Shown piece by piece: positions 1-9,084 of a stretch of 64,000 bases of DNA; the first letter of the stretch is position 1, and every line of letters begins with the position of its first letter. The notes under the pieces are model-generated. The model worked only from the letters and a program-made list of their open reading frames with translations. It had not been told where the DNA came from and did not search any database. The stretch comes from Hirschia baltica ATCC 49814. GTDB lineage: Bacteria; Pseudomonadota; Alphaproteobacteria; Caulobacterales; Hyphomonadaceae. The stretch is from NCBI RefSeq assembly GCF_000023785.1, contig NC_012982.1, positions 1,984,001-2,048,000 of the forward strand, read 5' to 3'. Both the position numbers and the translations under genes were made by a program.

Positions 1-345
1 TCTTTTTGCTCTTTTATCAGCCGCAATTAGAATAATTTCTACAATTTTCCCGCGCGTTGGCCGACTTCCAAGTTGATTGGACGGATCTATATTGTGCCGT
101 TCAACTATCTTTTTCAATGCAGCAATTGATCTGTTTTTTAAAGCAAATTTTAGACCCTCAGCACCCGCTTCTTTAAACACAACATTAGGATTAAAGCCTG
201 TAACCTGCTCTTCTAATTCACGCGCTTTGGTAACATCTTTTGCTTGCTTTAAGATTTCATCTTCCAGCTTACGGGCAAATGCACGATTTCTTGCTGCTTC
301 ATCTGCCACGATACCAAATAATGATTTAAGCGACTTTTCGATCAT
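1..345 (-). CDS. uncharacterised protein downstream of ParA (3' end outside window)
   Basis: A minus-strand frame opens with ATG at 345 and runs without a stop for 115 codons to the window edge, so the C-terminus is missing. Its start overlaps the parA stop in an ATGA arrangement (start 345-343, stop 344-342), which indicates translational coupling to the ATPase. The visible part begins MIEKSLKSLFGIVADEAARN, is rich in Lys, Glu and Ala, is predicted to be mostly helical, and shows no signal peptide or membrane segment. I do not recognise the family. A partner or adaptor of the ParA ATPase is the natural guess from the coupling, but nothing in the sequence shows a DNA-binding motif or a ParB signature. 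Confidence 0.7.
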   Translation of the reverse strand, partial: MIEKSLKSLFGIVADEAARNRAFARKLEDEILKQAKDVTKARELEEQVTGFNPNVVFKEAGAEGLKFALKNRSIAALKKIVERHNIDPSNQLGSRPTRGKIVEIILIAADKRAKR

Positions 346-1193
346 AAAAGTCCAACCTTTTCCTGAAACTCAGCTGCAAGGTCTCTAACAATGCCTGCAG
401 CATCTCCATATTTTTGATCAAAACTTCGAGGCGTTTCTGACCACTCACCAGCACGTGCAATATTTTCGTTTTGAGGAACGACTATATCAAAAGTCTTAAA
501 GTCCGACCGTAATGACAGCACTTCACTCTCATGAAGAACGATATTGGGATCATATTTAGTAATCAGAGTCAGAATATTGTCTTCTGTGAAACGTCGTTTT
601 TCCATAGATCGCACTGCGCGGCGACGAAAAGCAAAAATACCTAATCGAGAAACATAGTCAGGGATTGTCGGGATCACCACATACTCAGACATTGTGATAG
701 CCGCTTCAGCAAATAACGATATTCCTGGTGGACAATCAAACAGCACAACATCGTAATTTGATGCAACACTTTCTACAGCTGAAGCCATTAAACGCGTCAA
801 GCGCTCCTGAACGGCAGTAATTGTGAAACCTTGACGAATAAATTTATCCAAAGCGTCACGCTCAACATACCGAAATTCGGGTGTCGCAACGACTAGGTCG
901 ACGACAGGCTCCCCTTGTAAGTCACTAATTCGCGGCGCGATAAATTCATGAAATCTGCGTGGCTCAGTGCCATGCACAAACTGCGCAAAATATGCATCGA
1001 GTGTGCGCTCAGACTCCCGCAGCTCAGACCATTTATCCAAACCACACAAAATCATGGATGCATTAGATTGTGGATCTAAATCAACGACCAATACGCGCAT
1101 TGAAGCTTGAGATGCTAACGCTTCAGCCAACATGCAGACGCTCGTGGATTTCCCAACGCCACCCTTCATGTTCATCACAGACACAATACGCAT
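342..1193 (-). CDS. ParA/MinD-family ATPase
   Basis: A 283-residue cytoplasmic P-loop ATPase of the ParA type. The deviant Walker A motif KGGVGKST lies at residues 10-17, with the signature lysine (Lys10) that separates ParA/MinD/Soj proteins from other P-loop ATPases. A hydrophobic strand ending VVLFDCPPG supplies the Walker B aspartate. Such proteins position DNA, plasmids or protein clusters by ATP-dependent patterning on the nucleoid. No parB follows: the next gene is an unknown protein overlapping by 3 nt, and the upstream neighbour is gor. It is therefore more likely an orphan ParA for a cellular cargo than the chromosomal parA, which normally sits beside parB, rsmG and mnmG. A GAGGAG about 12 nt upstream supports the start. 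Confidence 0.85.
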   Translation of the reverse strand: MRIVSVMNMKGGVGKSTSVCMLAEALASQASMRVLVVDLDPQSNASMILCGLDKWSELRESERTLDAYFAQFVHGTEPRRFHEFIAPRISDLQGEPVVDLVVATPEFRYVERDALDKFIRQGFTITAVQERLTRLMASAVESVASNYDVVLFDCPPGISLFAEAAITMSEYVVIPTIPDYVSRLGIFAFRRRAVRSMEKRRFTEDNILTLITKYDPNIVLHESEVLSLRSDFKTFDIVVPQNENIARAGEWSETPRSFDQKYGDAAGIVRDLAAEFQEKVGLL

Positions 1194-1286
1194 AATTAGT
1201 GATGACTCCTCAAACTAAACAATTCGCAATACAGCCAACAACGAAACCGGTGTATTTACCATATTCTTGGTTCAACGGAATGAAGC

Positions 1287-1347
1287 ACAGGTCAACCACC
1301 TTAAGATTACAGCTTGTGTATATTCTAGGCTGACCTGTACTTTTTTT
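1287..1347. repeat. 8-bp inverted repeat with T-run in the parA upstream region
   Basis: ACAGGTCA at 1287-1294 is matched by TGACCTGT at 1331-1338, separated by 36 nt and followed on the plus strand by seven T residues. No plus-strand gene lies upstream, so a terminator role is doubtful. A binding site for a dimeric regulator near the parA promoter, or chance, are the alternatives. Confidence 0.3.
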
Positions 1348-1392
1348 GCAAAAAAGTCTGTTTATGAATTTTTTTTAAGAACCGTATTTTTT

Positions 1393-2766
1393 CTATGTCG
1401 GTACAAATTTAGTCCGCATAGTCACCAACTCTTCTGCAAGAGAAGGGTGCAATGCACATGTATTGTCAAAATCCTGCTTCGTCGCATTCATTTTTACTGC
1501 AATACCGACTGCTTGAATGATTTCAGGTGAATCAGGTCCTACGATATGACATCCCAATACAACCTGATCACTGGCGCGAACAACTATCTTCATCAACACA
1601 CGAGATTGATCTCCAGAAAGCGCATTCTTCATGGGTTTGAAATCTGACTTATAGATATCAATTTCACCATGTTCAGCTCTAGCTTGTTCTTCACTAAGGC
1701 CAACCGTTCCGACAGGAGGTTGAGTAAATACTGCTGTCGCTATCTTATCATGATCAAAATGGTGCGGCTTTCCACCAAATTCTGTGTCTGCAAAAGCATG
1801 CCCCTCGCGGATGGCAACTGGTGTTAGATTGACGCGGTCAGTCACATCACCAACAGCCCAAATGGTCGGCACGTTTGTTTTTGACCACTCGTCAACTTTA
1901 ATCGATCCATTCGCTGCCAACTCAACACCGGCGTTTTCCAGTCCAAGTCCTTTTGTATAGGGTGATCGCCCAAAGGCCCCCATGACAATATCAGCATCTA
2001 TCGCATGTCCATTAGACAGTTCCACTTTGTATTGGTGGTCACTATCAGATGTTTTAGAAACCTTTTCAAAAACAGCACTCGTCACAACATGAACACCAGC
2101 CTGAACCATGCCCTGATGCACAGCAGTACGGATATCATCGTCAAACCCGCGAAGTACGGTATCACCGCGATAAACAAGGTGCGTTTCAACACCAAGTCCC
2201 GCAAAAATATGTGCAAATTCTACCGCAATATATCCGCCGCCACCTATCACAATGGATTTAGGCAATTCTTCAACATCAAAAATTTGATCTGATGAAATAC
2301 AGTGTTCGGCACCTTCAAATTCACCTGGAACAAATGGCGTCCCACCAACAGCAACAAGAATACGTTCCGCTGTTACCGTTTTACCTGACTTCACAAGTTT
2401 TATCGTGTGCGCGTCTACTATTTCAGCGCGCTCATGAATTAGCTCAACGCCCGCATTATTTAAGTTGCGCGCGTAAATCCCTGAAAGGCGATCTACTTCA
2501 GAACCAAGAGATGTGATAAACGCTTTGTGATCATATGATATCTCGGGAATAGTGTACCCAAACCCTTTGGCATCCTTAAATGCCTTCCGGTATTCGGACG
2601 CATAAACCATGAATTTTTTGGGAACGCATCCTCGAATCACACACGTACCACCGGTACGAAATTCTTCAGCTATGGCAACTTTAGCACCCGTTAACGCAGC
2701 AATACGGGATGCACGCACACCACCAGATCCAGCTCCAATGGTGAACAAGTCATAATCATAGCTCAT
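1393..2766 (-). CDS. gor: glutathione-disulfide reductase
   Basis: An FAD- and NADPH-dependent flavoenzyme that reduces glutathione disulfide to GSH in the cytoplasm. The FAD-binding GAGSGG lies at residues 11-16 and the redox-active disulfide is Cys42/Cys47 in GGTCVIRGCVPKK, the form typical of alphaproteobacterial glutathione reductases rather than lipoamide dehydrogenases. A second Rossmann motif (VIGGGYIAVEFA) binds NADPH, and the catalytic His sits in the C-terminal CALHPSLAEE. I chose ATG 2766 (457 aa) over an in-frame ATG at 2784 because GGGAG lies 9 nt upstream of the former. It lies 49 nt beyond rpiA on the same strand, so the two may be co-transcribed and link NADPH use to the pentose phosphate pathway. 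Confidence 0.95.
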   Translation of the reverse strand: MSYDYDLFTIGAGSGGVRASRIAALTGAKVAIAEEFRTGGTCVIRGCVPKKFMVYASEYRKAFKDAKGFGYTIPEISYDHKAFITSLGSEVDRLSGIYARNLNNAGVELIHERAEIVDAHTIKLVKSGKTVTAERILVAVGGTPFVPGEFEGAEHCISSDQIFDVEELPKSIVIGGGGYIAVEFAHIFAGLGVETHLVYRGDTVLRGFDDDIRTAVHQGMVQAGVHVVTSAVFEKVSKTSDSDHQYKVELSNGHAIDADIVMGAFGRSPYTKGLGLENAGVELAANGSIKVDEWSKTNVPTIWAVGDVTDRVNLTPVAIREGHAFADTEFGGKPHHFDHDKIATAVFTQPPVGTVGLSEEQARAEHGEIDIYKSDFKPMKNALSGDQSRVLMKIVVRASDQVVLGCHIVGPDSPEIIQAVGIAVKMNATKQDFDNTCALHPSLAEELVTMRTKFVPT

Positions 2767-2815
2767 GTGCGATAGCTCCCGCATTCTATTCTTGGCAAAC
2801 TCAAAGCGTCGAAGT

Positions 2816-3517
2816 TTATTCTTCTCTAGCTATCGTTTCTGCGCCAGTTTCTGTTCCAATGATCACCGCGTCAGCAATATCCAGAAATAATCCGTGCTCA
2901 ACAACGCCTGGAATTTGATCCAACACGGCACCTAGCATATCTGGGTCTGGAATAGCCTTACAATGTAGATCCAGAATGTGGTGACCGCCATCGGTAAGTA
3001 AAGGTCCCCCCCCCTCATTTAAACGTACATTGACGTGAATACCGTACATTCCTAGAATTTCTAATGTCTCTTCAATACGCGCTTTTGTGAGCGCCATACC
3101 AAATGGATTAACTTCTACAGGAAGTGGAAAGGCACCCAACTGAGCCACTTGTTTGGAAGCATCAGTGATCACAACCATCATGTCAGAAGAGTCGGCAATA
3201 ATTTTTTCACGTAACAAAGCAGCACCGCCACCTTTTATAAGGCGAAGTTCAGGATCAAACTCATCTGCCCCATCTATAGTAAGATGTATTGTTGGTGCTG
3301 TATCTAAATCAGCCATCGGGATATTCAACGAACGCGCCTGAGCTTCTGTAACTTCAGAAGTAGATACACAGATAACATCCAGTCCCAATTGCACCTTCTT
3401 ACCAAGCTCTTCAACGAAAAATGCTGCTGTAGAGCCAGTTCCAAGGCCAAGCGTCATTCCATCTTCGACGAGTTTGAGAGCTTCGATTGCGGCATTACGT
3501 TTAGCAATATCTGACAT
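2816..3517 (-). CDS. rpiA: ribose-5-phosphate isomerase A
   Basis: A cytoplasmic aldose-ketose isomerase interconverting ribose-5-phosphate and ribulose-5-phosphate in the non-oxidative pentose phosphate pathway. At 233 aa it has full family length. Visible landmarks are the phosphate-binding [12 protein letters not shown] near residue 25, the catalytic TIDGADEFD around residue 82 and [11 protein letters not shown] around 95-105, which carries the catalytic glutamate. It lies between glmU and gor, all on the minus strand, with 82 nt to glmU. A GGAA about 8 nt before the ATG is a plausible ribosome-binding site. No anomalies. Confidence 0.95.
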   Translation of the reverse strand: MSDIAKRNAAIEALKLVEDGMTLGLGTGSTAAFFVEELGKKVQLGLDVICVSTSEVTEAQARSLNIPMADLDTAPTIHLTIDGADEFDPELRLIKGGGAALLREKIIADSSDMMVVITDASKQVAQLGAFPLPVEVNPFGMALTKARIEETLEILGMYGIHVNVRLNEGGGPLLTDGGHHILDLHCKAIPDPDMLGAVLDQIPGVVEHGLFLDIADAVIIGTETGAETIAREE

Positions 3518-3599
3518 GTTCTAGATTTCCATTCCATTATTTCTTCAAACTCAAGGAGCATATTTAAAAGCAAAACAAAGGCTTTCTCATTCACCAAAT

Positions 3600-4946
3600 T
3601 TATTGCTTCTTTTTGCGTGCGCTCATCACTTCACGAAATTTGGCACTCCATCCCGTTTTTGTAATCTGCTGCCCTCGCGCTAATGCCAAATCACCTGCAT
3701 TCACATTTTTTGTTACAACAGATCCAGAACCAACCATCGCTCCGTCTCCTATTTTGACTGGAGCCACCAATGATGAATTGGAACCTACAAATGCGTCCTT
3801 TCCGACTTCAGTTCTATGTTTGAAATACCCATCATAATTACAAAAAATCGTCCCCGCTCCAATGTTGGCATTTTCACCGACAACACCATCACCTAAATAC
3901 GCTAAATGGTTGGCTTTAGAACCCTTTTCCATTGTCGTGTTTTTAACTTCGACAAAGTTTCCAACACGCACGTCCTCTCCAATAGATGCGCCTGGACGCA
4001 AACGCGCATATGGACCAAGCACAGCGCCCTCAGAAACACTAGCGCCTTCAAAATGGCAAAACGCTTTTATAGTAACATTACTCGCAATTGATACGCCTGG
4101 GCCAAACACCACATTTGGCTCGACAAACACATCATTGCCGATTTGTGTATCCCATGAAAAATACACTGTGTTCGGGTCTATCATGCCGACACCTTCTTCC
4201 ATGAAACGAATGCGTGCTCTTTGTTGGAAAACGGCTTCTGCTTCGGCTAATTGCACACGAGAATTCACGCCGAGAACATCATCTTCCCGACACGAAACAG
4301 CTGCAGCTTTCAGTGAACGCTTACGTGCTAATCCAACTAGATCAGTGAGGTAATATTCACCTTTAGCGTTGTCGTTTTTAACCTCACCAAGCAGCTCTTC
4401 CATAAGTGGCCACGGCGCAGCCATCACGCCAGAATTACATAAACGAACAGCATATTCTTCAGGAGACGCATCTTTTGCTTCAACGATGCGATCTAAACCA
4501 CCATCTTCCCCGAGAATTAAACGACCATACCCGCCCGGATCATCCGCCTCAAAGCCCAGAACACTTATCGAAGCGCCTTCCTCAATCGAAGTAAAAGCAC
4601 CCAATACTACCTCTTCAGGAATTAGTGGTGTGTCAGCATAAAGGACGATAGCTTCGCCTTCAAAACCCTTCAGAGCAGAAGATGCAGCCTGTACAGCAGT
4701 CGCTGTTCCAGATTGTGTTTCCTGAACACAAACATTTTCTGCACCAACCAATGTGACAGCAGCTTGATGAACATCTTCAAACTGAGGCCCAACGACAATA
4801 ATCGTTTTTTCGCACCCTAATTTTGTCGCAAGATCGGCTGTCCAAGCCATCATCGCACGTCCACCAACCTTGTGTAGGACTTTCGGCGTCGCCGATTTCA
4901 TGCGTGTGCCTTTACCGGCGGCCAAAATAATTGCTGCTCTAGACAT
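3600..4946 (-). CDS. glmU: bifunctional GlmU: GlcNAc-1-P uridylyltransferase / GlcN-1-P acetyltransferase
   Basis: Makes UDP-N-acetylglucosamine from glucosamine-1-phosphate, acetyl-CoA and UTP, the entry point to peptidoglycan and LPS. The N-terminal nucleotidyltransferase domain has the signature LAAGKGTRM (residues 8-16), while the C-terminal half is a left-handed beta-helix of hexapeptide repeats with the acetyltransferase region near NHLAYLGD. The frame could begin at a GTG at 4952, but ATG 4946, preceded by GAGGGGTGG, is better placed and gives 448 aa. The divergent neighbour gph begins 134 nt away, so the 4947-5080 interval holds both promoters. Confidence 0.95.
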   Translation of the reverse strand: MSRAAIILAAGKGTRMKSATPKVLHKVGGRAMMAWTADLATKLGCEKTIIVVGPQFEDVHQAAVTLVGAENVCVQETQSGTATAVQAASSALKGFEGEAIVLYADTPLIPEEVVLGAFTSIEEGASISVLGFEADDPGGYGRLILGEDGGLDRIVEAKDASPEEYAVRLCNSGVMAAPWPLMEELLGEVKNDNAKGEYYLTDLVGLARKRSLKAAAVSCREDDVLGVNSRVQLAEAEAVFQQRARIRFMEEGVGMIDPNTVYFSWDTQIGNDVFVEPNVVFGPGVSIASNVTIKAFCHFEGASVSEGAVLGPYARLRPGASIGEDVRVGNFVEVKNTTMEKGSKANHLAYLGDGVVGENANIGAGTIFCNYDGYFKHRTEVGKDAFVGSNSSLVAPVKIGDGAMVGSGSVVTKNVNAGDLALARGQQITKTGWSAKFREVMSARKKKQ

Positions 4947-5080
4947 ATCCACCCCTCGCTGTCAGTAACTAAATCCCTTAAGATTGCCGGACATTCCTTC
5001 AATTGGCTCTCTGTAGCAAGCTTTTCTGTTGCATTTTTTAGCGCCCCAACCAACTCCACTATAAAGAGGTCTCACGCATC

Positions 5081-5764
5081 ATGTTTTTAGAAGGTTACAC
5101 AATAGTTTTCGACCTTGATGGAACATTGGTTGAAACTGCCCCAGACCTACACAGGGCCACGAATGAAATCATGCGAACCGAAGGTCTAAAGGAAGTTAGC
5201 CTCAAAAATGTCAGAGCTTTTGTCGGTCAGGGGGCACGAGCACTCATAGAACGAGGTGCCGCGATTTCTGGCAAAGTATTCAAATCCGATAAGCTGGATG
5301 AATTAACTTCCAAATTTGTTGAAATATACCAAGCCGACATTGCTGGTCGCAGTCATCTTTTTGATAATGTTGAAACTACACTAGATGCCTTGGAAGCTGC
5401 AGGCGCTCAATTTTGTGTATGCACCAACAAAAAAACACATCTAGCGGTTCGTTTACTAGAAACTCTTAACATCGCTCATAGGTTTAAAAGTATTGTGGGT
5501 GCAGATTCTGCTATTCATGCCAAACCACACCAACAACATTATTTGCAAGCAGTGGAAGAAGCAGGAGGCGACCCAAAACGATCGATTATGATCGGCGATT
5601 CACACTCTGACGTTGGCGCAGCCCGCAATGCCGGTGCGCCAATTGTCTTAGTCTCATTTGGTTACACCGACATCGCACCAATAGATCTAAATCCAGATGC
5701 GATAATCGATGACTTCAATGAATTACCTAGTTCACTTTTGTCTCTTTTGAAGCAAGTAAATTAG
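5081..5764 (+). CDS. gph: phosphoglycolate phosphatase, HAD family
   Basis: A HAD-superfamily phosphatase of 227 aa. Motif I is FDLDGTL with the nucleophile Asp11 and general acid Asp13. Motif II is the Thr of CTNKK, the motif III lysine is in AKPHQQHY, and motif IV is MIGDSHSDVGAA. The alpha-helical cap inserted after motif I matches the Gph subgroup, which clears 2-phosphoglycolate from DNA repair or oxygenase side reactions. Other small phosphorylated substrates cannot be excluded. Its stop overlaps that of the next minus-strand gene by 4 nt in a convergent arrangement (TTAG). Confidence 0.85.
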   Translation: MFLEGYTIVFDLDGTLVETAPDLHRATNEIMRTEGLKEVSLKNVRAFVGQGARALIERGAAISGKVFKSDKLDELTSKFVEIYQADIAGRSHLFDNVETTLDALEAAGAQFCVCTNKKTHLAVRLLETLNIAHRFKSIVGADSAIHAKPHQQHYLQAVEEAGGDPKRSIMIGDSHSDVGAARNAGAPIVLVSFGYTDIAPIDLNPDAIIDDFNELPSSLLSLLKQVN

Positions 5765-6021
5765 TTCATCATCTGACGGTCTACTCTTTGGGCGTAGTCG
5801 AAGTTTTTCTCTGAGCTTCCCCTAAGTGAGCCTCCCACACCGGGAGTTGGCATACCGTTCACCATATTGGAACGAATATCAGTTCTAGCTGATCGCATTG
5901 CAGGAATAAATCCAGCATCAACCAGATTGATATTCACGTCATAACCGCGGTTTTTCCAATATTCTTCGATCTTGTTTTTAATGCGCATAGCGCCGTCTTC
6001 AGTACAAAAATCGCTGGCCAT
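5761..6021 (-). CDS. small hypothetical protein
   Basis: An 86-residue, probably cytoplasmic protein that I do not recognise by name. It begins MASDFCTEDGAMRIKNKIEE, contains a basic helix and a Gly-rich stretch (GMPTPGVGGSLRGSSEKN), and ends in a polar tail. The stop overlaps that of gph by 4 nt. Clean start spacing after GGAGAAG, even codon use and the tight 3' overlap with a real gene argue that it is coding. The small size and lack of motifs leave its role open. Confidence 0.65.
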   Translation of the reverse strand: MASDFCTEDGAMRIKNKIEEYWKNRGYDVNINLVDAGFIPAMRSARTDIRSNMVNGMPTPGVGGSLRGSSEKNFDYAQRVDRQMMN

Positions 6022-6522
6022 TTTACTTTACTTCTCCAAACCTATCCATTGAATTTACTTCTTGCGTCAATGGTAGAGACAAGTCCCTCTAAATAAACAA
6101 GCACTGATATTTGTTGTTTTCTTCACTACTTGAATGAGTTAAATATATCTCATCAAATGGTAAATTCAATAGTTTAAATTAAACTGCATAAAACTTTCAA
6201 CAAAACTGAACCTAAGCTGAACAATCTTTTATTTGTTCATATTCTATTCATGTAGAGATACATTTTTTATTGATTATCATTATGATTTAACAAAAATTTG
6301 AATTTTATTCTGAACGAATAACGGATACAAATTCGAACGGAACAGACATTCATTTTCTGCATCAATTCATTGAGATAGAAATGGTATTGAAAGGCTCGAT
6401 TGCGAATCAAGCAAAATGCGTACACGCAAGAAAATGCGTGATCCATCGAAATGGGTACAACATTAAAAAATGAACAAGCCCACACTACAGTACAGCGCAG
6501 ATCAACGATTTTGAAAAGGAGA
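6022..6522. other. 500-bp AT-rich intergenic gap with no convincing gene
   Basis: The most AT-rich stretch of the window. A minus-strand open frame of 72 codons (6267-6485) lacks a ribosome-binding site and family-like composition. On the plus strand a short frame near 6376-6459 reads coding-like (ending MRTRKKMRDPSKWVQH) but has no start context and could be a gene remnant. A Fur-like palindrome at 6267-6284 is listed separately. No terminator or RNA gene is evident. Confidence 0.6.
6267..6284. promoter_or_regulatory. Fur-like box (candidate)
   Basis: Read on the minus strand, the 18-mer CATAATGATAATCAATAA matches the classical Fur box core GATAATGATAATCATTAT at 15 of 18 positions. It sits in a gene-poor AT-rich gap about 245 nt upstream of the small gene that starts at 6021. 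Chance similarity is a real risk in such AT-rich sequence, and alphaproteobacteria often use Irr or RirA instead of Fur for iron control. Confidence 0.3.
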
Positions 6523-7398
6523 TTAATTCAATATCTCTATCGAAAAGCTTGTTGAAAAATGCTCTCCAGCCGGCAGATTAACGCCGCCCAATTTATCGAA
6601 ATTTTCGGAATTAAACGCACCTGCTGAATGCGTCGTCGGTTCAAAGCAAAAATAACCTTCATTGGGAGGCGAATAAACCATAGCCCGTCGCATATTCTGA
6701 TCAGCCCTAATCAAAAGGTCGATCGTATCATTGCATTTTTCAATATGAGCTACACCATCCCAATTGTCATAATTGTGATCAATCAATTCGAGCTGTTTAA
6801 TGGGCTTTGATTGCGAAAAATCTAACCGTTCTTGTGCAGCTGTAGGCAAAGCAATTGCTTCAGATTGCATAAATGGAAAATAAACTTCTTTAGCAAAAAA
6901 ATGTAGCTTCGTATTTTCAGTTCCCAAAAAATAAGGATGAAACCCACATCCTAACGGCATTGTTTGACCCCCCGCATTCTCCACGTCGAGACTCATCGTC
7001 AACACACGTCCCTCAAGAGAAAACGACATTTTAGCGTGATACGGCCACGGCCACCATTCAGTGCCGCTATCAAATACAAGTTCACAAGATGAACTGGTCT
7101 GACTCTTAATCTGCCAAACACTCTGCCATCCATTACCATGAATAGCATGCTCATCAGCATCCCAATTTATATCAAGTTGGATTTGCTTCCCTTCATATTC
7201 AAAAGCACCGTGATGAATGCGATTGGAAAAAGGAATAAGCGGAAACGACCCGGAATTGAGCGGTGATTGATCGACATCAGGAGCCAGCGGACGAAAAACA
7301 TCACGCCCGTGTGCTTTAAAGAAAGTAACCATTCCGCCAAATTGTGGTGAAAGCCCAAATTCCAAGAATTCATTCTTGAGAATAACAGTCGAGATCAT
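6523..7398 (-). CDS. aldose 1-epimerase (galactose mutarotase-like)
   Basis: A 291-residue member of the GalM/aldose epimerase beta-sandwich superfamily, which interconverts alpha and beta anomers of free sugars. Recognisable blocks are the N-terminal substrate-binding FSNRIHHGAFEYEG, HGNGWQSVWQI carrying a conserved His, GCGFHPYFLG with a second His, and the C-terminal CFEPTTHSAGAFN. A GTG at 7434 also opens the frame but lacks a ribosome-binding site, so ATG 7398 is preferred. It follows the LacI-family gene on the same strand, with a candidate operator in between, so it is probably a sugar-responsive target. The exact sugar cannot be read from the sequence. Confidence 0.8.
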   Translation of the reverse strand: MISTVILKNEFLEFGLSPQFGGMVTFFKAHGRDVFRPLAPDVDQSPLNSGSFPLIPFSNRIHHGAFEYEGKQIQLDINWDADEHAIHGNGWQSVWQIKSQTSSSCELVFDSGTEWWPWPYHAKMSFSLEGRVLTMSLDVENAGGQTMPLGCGFHPYFLGTENTKLHFFAKEVYFPFMQSEAIALPTAAQERLDFSQSKPIKQLELIDHNYDNWDGVAHIEKCNDTIDLLIRADQNMRRAMVYSPPNEGYFCFEPTTHSAGAFNSENFDKLGGVNLPAGEHFSTSFSIEILN

Positions 7399-7530
7399 AT
7401 TTCGCTCTAAAAAAAAGGGGAAGAGATCGTCCACACTTACAGGACTTCTCTTCCCACTAAAAGATACGAGAGGTTATACGGGACGATACTCCTCCAGAAC
7501 GCGAATTGGGAATGCAACCACTCCACGTTA

Positions 7531-7544
7531 TGATAGCGTTACCA
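7531..7544. promoter_or_regulatory. candidate LacI-family operator upstream of the epimerase gene
   Basis: TGATAGCGTTACCA is an imperfect 14-bp palindrome (10 of 14 positions symmetric) with the central CG typical of LacI/GalR-family operators. It lies between the regulator's stop and the epimerase start, 133 nt upstream of ATG 7398. An almost identical site, 13 of 14 bases on the opposite strand, occurs upstream of the regulator itself at 8910-8923. Confidence 0.5.
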
Positions 7545-7614
7545 TATTATCATATCATTTGACAAGCATTTTTACGCATTTTCATTTTCAAAAAATTTTA
7601 GAGAAATTATAATT

Positions 7615-8655
7615 TTACGAAATAGGTGCCGAAGCTGACTCTCTTTTGATCAAAGAATAATCTAACAAGCTGGTTGTTTTAGGGATAACGTTATTATTGC
7701 CTTCGTTGATAATCTCACTCAGCAATCTAACAGCCTGCTCAGTCATTTCAGACAGAGGTTGCCTAATTGTCGTCAGGTTTGGCCAAACTGTCGTCGCGAT
7801 TGGCGAATCATCAAAACCAACAACAGACACATCTCGTGGAACTTTCAGCCCTAATTCAGACGCAGCTGCAAGGACACCTGCGGCCATATCATCATTACTT
7901 GCGAAAATTGCGGTTGGAGGGTTATCTGACTTTAGCAATTGAAGTCCCGCTTCTATTCCTGACCGGTAAGTAAAGAAACCCGGAGTCATTAATTCACCAC
8001 CAAACGGTAGGCCAGCTTTGCTGACACTATCCTCAAAACCCGCCTGACGAAGAACACTTGTTCTGTGATTTGGGTGACCCTGAATATACCCGATCCGTTT
8101 ATGCCCAAGACCGATCAAGAAGTCTGTCATATCTTTAGAAGCTTGAAAATCATCGATTCCAATCTCGTGAGCACGCCCTTCTACGCCGCCACTTTCCAAA
8201 AATACAGCGGGAAAACCTTCTGCATCCATAAGGCGTCGAATACCCGCTACATCACTGATTGGAGCAGGAATTATGAGGCCATCCCATGTACTATGAAGGT
8301 CTTTTTTTAGAGTGTCGGGAGAAATATCCTCGGGCACGCGGTTCACGATAAGCTGAAATCCGAGCTTACCAACCGCTTCCAAAGCCCCAAGAAGCAATTC
8401 TCCTAAATATGCTGATGATGGGTTACCGTACAGAAGACAAATGCGTGTTGTACGACCACTGGCTAAACTGCGTGCCGCCTGATTTGGAGAGTATTTTAAT
8501 TCCTCCACAGACGACAATACTTTTTCTCGCGTTGCAGATTTTACAATGGAAAGATTATTAAGCACACGTGACACAGTCATTGGTGATACGCCTGCGTGTT
8601 TTGCAACATCGATTAAAGTAATGGATGCTTTTCCACGCTCTTTTTTTGTGGTCAC
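7615..8655 (-). CDS. LacI-family transcriptional regulator
   Basis: A sugar-responsive repressor. The N-terminal helix-turn-helix [20 protein letters not shown] is textbook LacI/GalR, followed by the hinge-helix region [14 protein letters not shown] and a periplasmic-binding-like effector domain with the [12 protein letters not shown] and VVGFDDSP motifs. The frame extends upstream to 8709, but GTG 8655, with AGGA 8 nt before it, gives an N-terminus starting just before the HTH (346 aa), as usual in the family. The aldose epimerase follows on the same strand. Paired operators at 7531 and 8910 suggest control of both that gene and itself. The effector is unknown. Confidence 0.88.
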   Translation of the reverse strand: MTTKKERGKASITLIDVAKHAGVSPMTVSRVLNNLSIVKSATREKVLSSVEELKYSPNQAARSLASGRTTRICLLYGNPSSAYLGELLLGALEAVGKLGFQLIVNRVPEDISPDTLKKDLHSTWDGLIIPAPISDVAGIRRLMDAEGFPAVFLESGGVEGRAHEIGIDDFQASKDMTDFLIGLGHKRIGYIQGHPNHRTSVLRQAGFEDSVSKAGLPFGGELMTPGFFTYRSGIEAGLQLLKSDNPPTAIFASNDDMAAGVLAAASELGLKVPRDVSVVGFDDSPIATTVWPNLTTIRQPLSEMTEQAVRLLSEIINEGNNNVIPKTTSLLDYSLIKRESASAPIS

Positions 8656-9084
8656 AAATTTGATCCTAATCTCGAAAAATCCTGCAACACCCTCCAAAGA
8701 CAAATGCATATTGTCAATTTGTACGTGAATTTTTCTTCATATCCATAGACTTAAAATCCAGCGCTACCAGACATGGAAACGACTTTCTCTTGAATTCTAT
8801 AACTATCTAACAAAATTAGCTTAGACCAAATCCTGAGAACAATTAGATATATATTCTATCCAATTGCTAATTTTAGAATCAGCAAAGCACCCGACTTATT
8901 TGAAATTTATGCTAACGCTATCAGCATTACGGGTCAAAGCACTTTTGCAAGCAAGCACACATCTCGCCAACTCAACTCAAGCTAGCGCAATCATTTTGAT
9001 CAGACTCAGTTTCAAACAGCTTTAAATTGAGCACTACCTAAACGATTACATCACTGCACTTGATACCTTGATATCGAATCAGCT
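8656..9084. other. intergenic region upstream of the LacI-family gene
   Basis: About 430 nt between the regulator's start and the 3' end of the DUF885 gene. It carries the candidate operator at 8910-8923 and should hold the regulator's promoter. I see no open frame with a ribosome-binding site and no RNA gene. Confidence 0.6.
8910..8923. promoter_or_regulatory. candidate LacI-family operator upstream of the regulator gene
   Basis: TGCTAACGCTATCA is the reverse complement of TGATAGCGTTAGCA and differs from the 7531-7544 site at a single position. It lies about 255 nt upstream of GTG 8655, consistent with autoregulation if the promoter is distal. Confidence 0.5.

Noticed and set aside
3862-4353. 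163-codon plus-strand frame inside glmU
   Set aside because: Antisense to the well-conserved GlmU beta-helix; no ribosome-binding site or domain.
6267-6485. 72-codon minus-strand frame in the AT-rich gap
   Set aside because: Phe/Cys/Arg-rich, no ribosome-binding site, no recognisable pattern; likely chance in AT-rich sequence.
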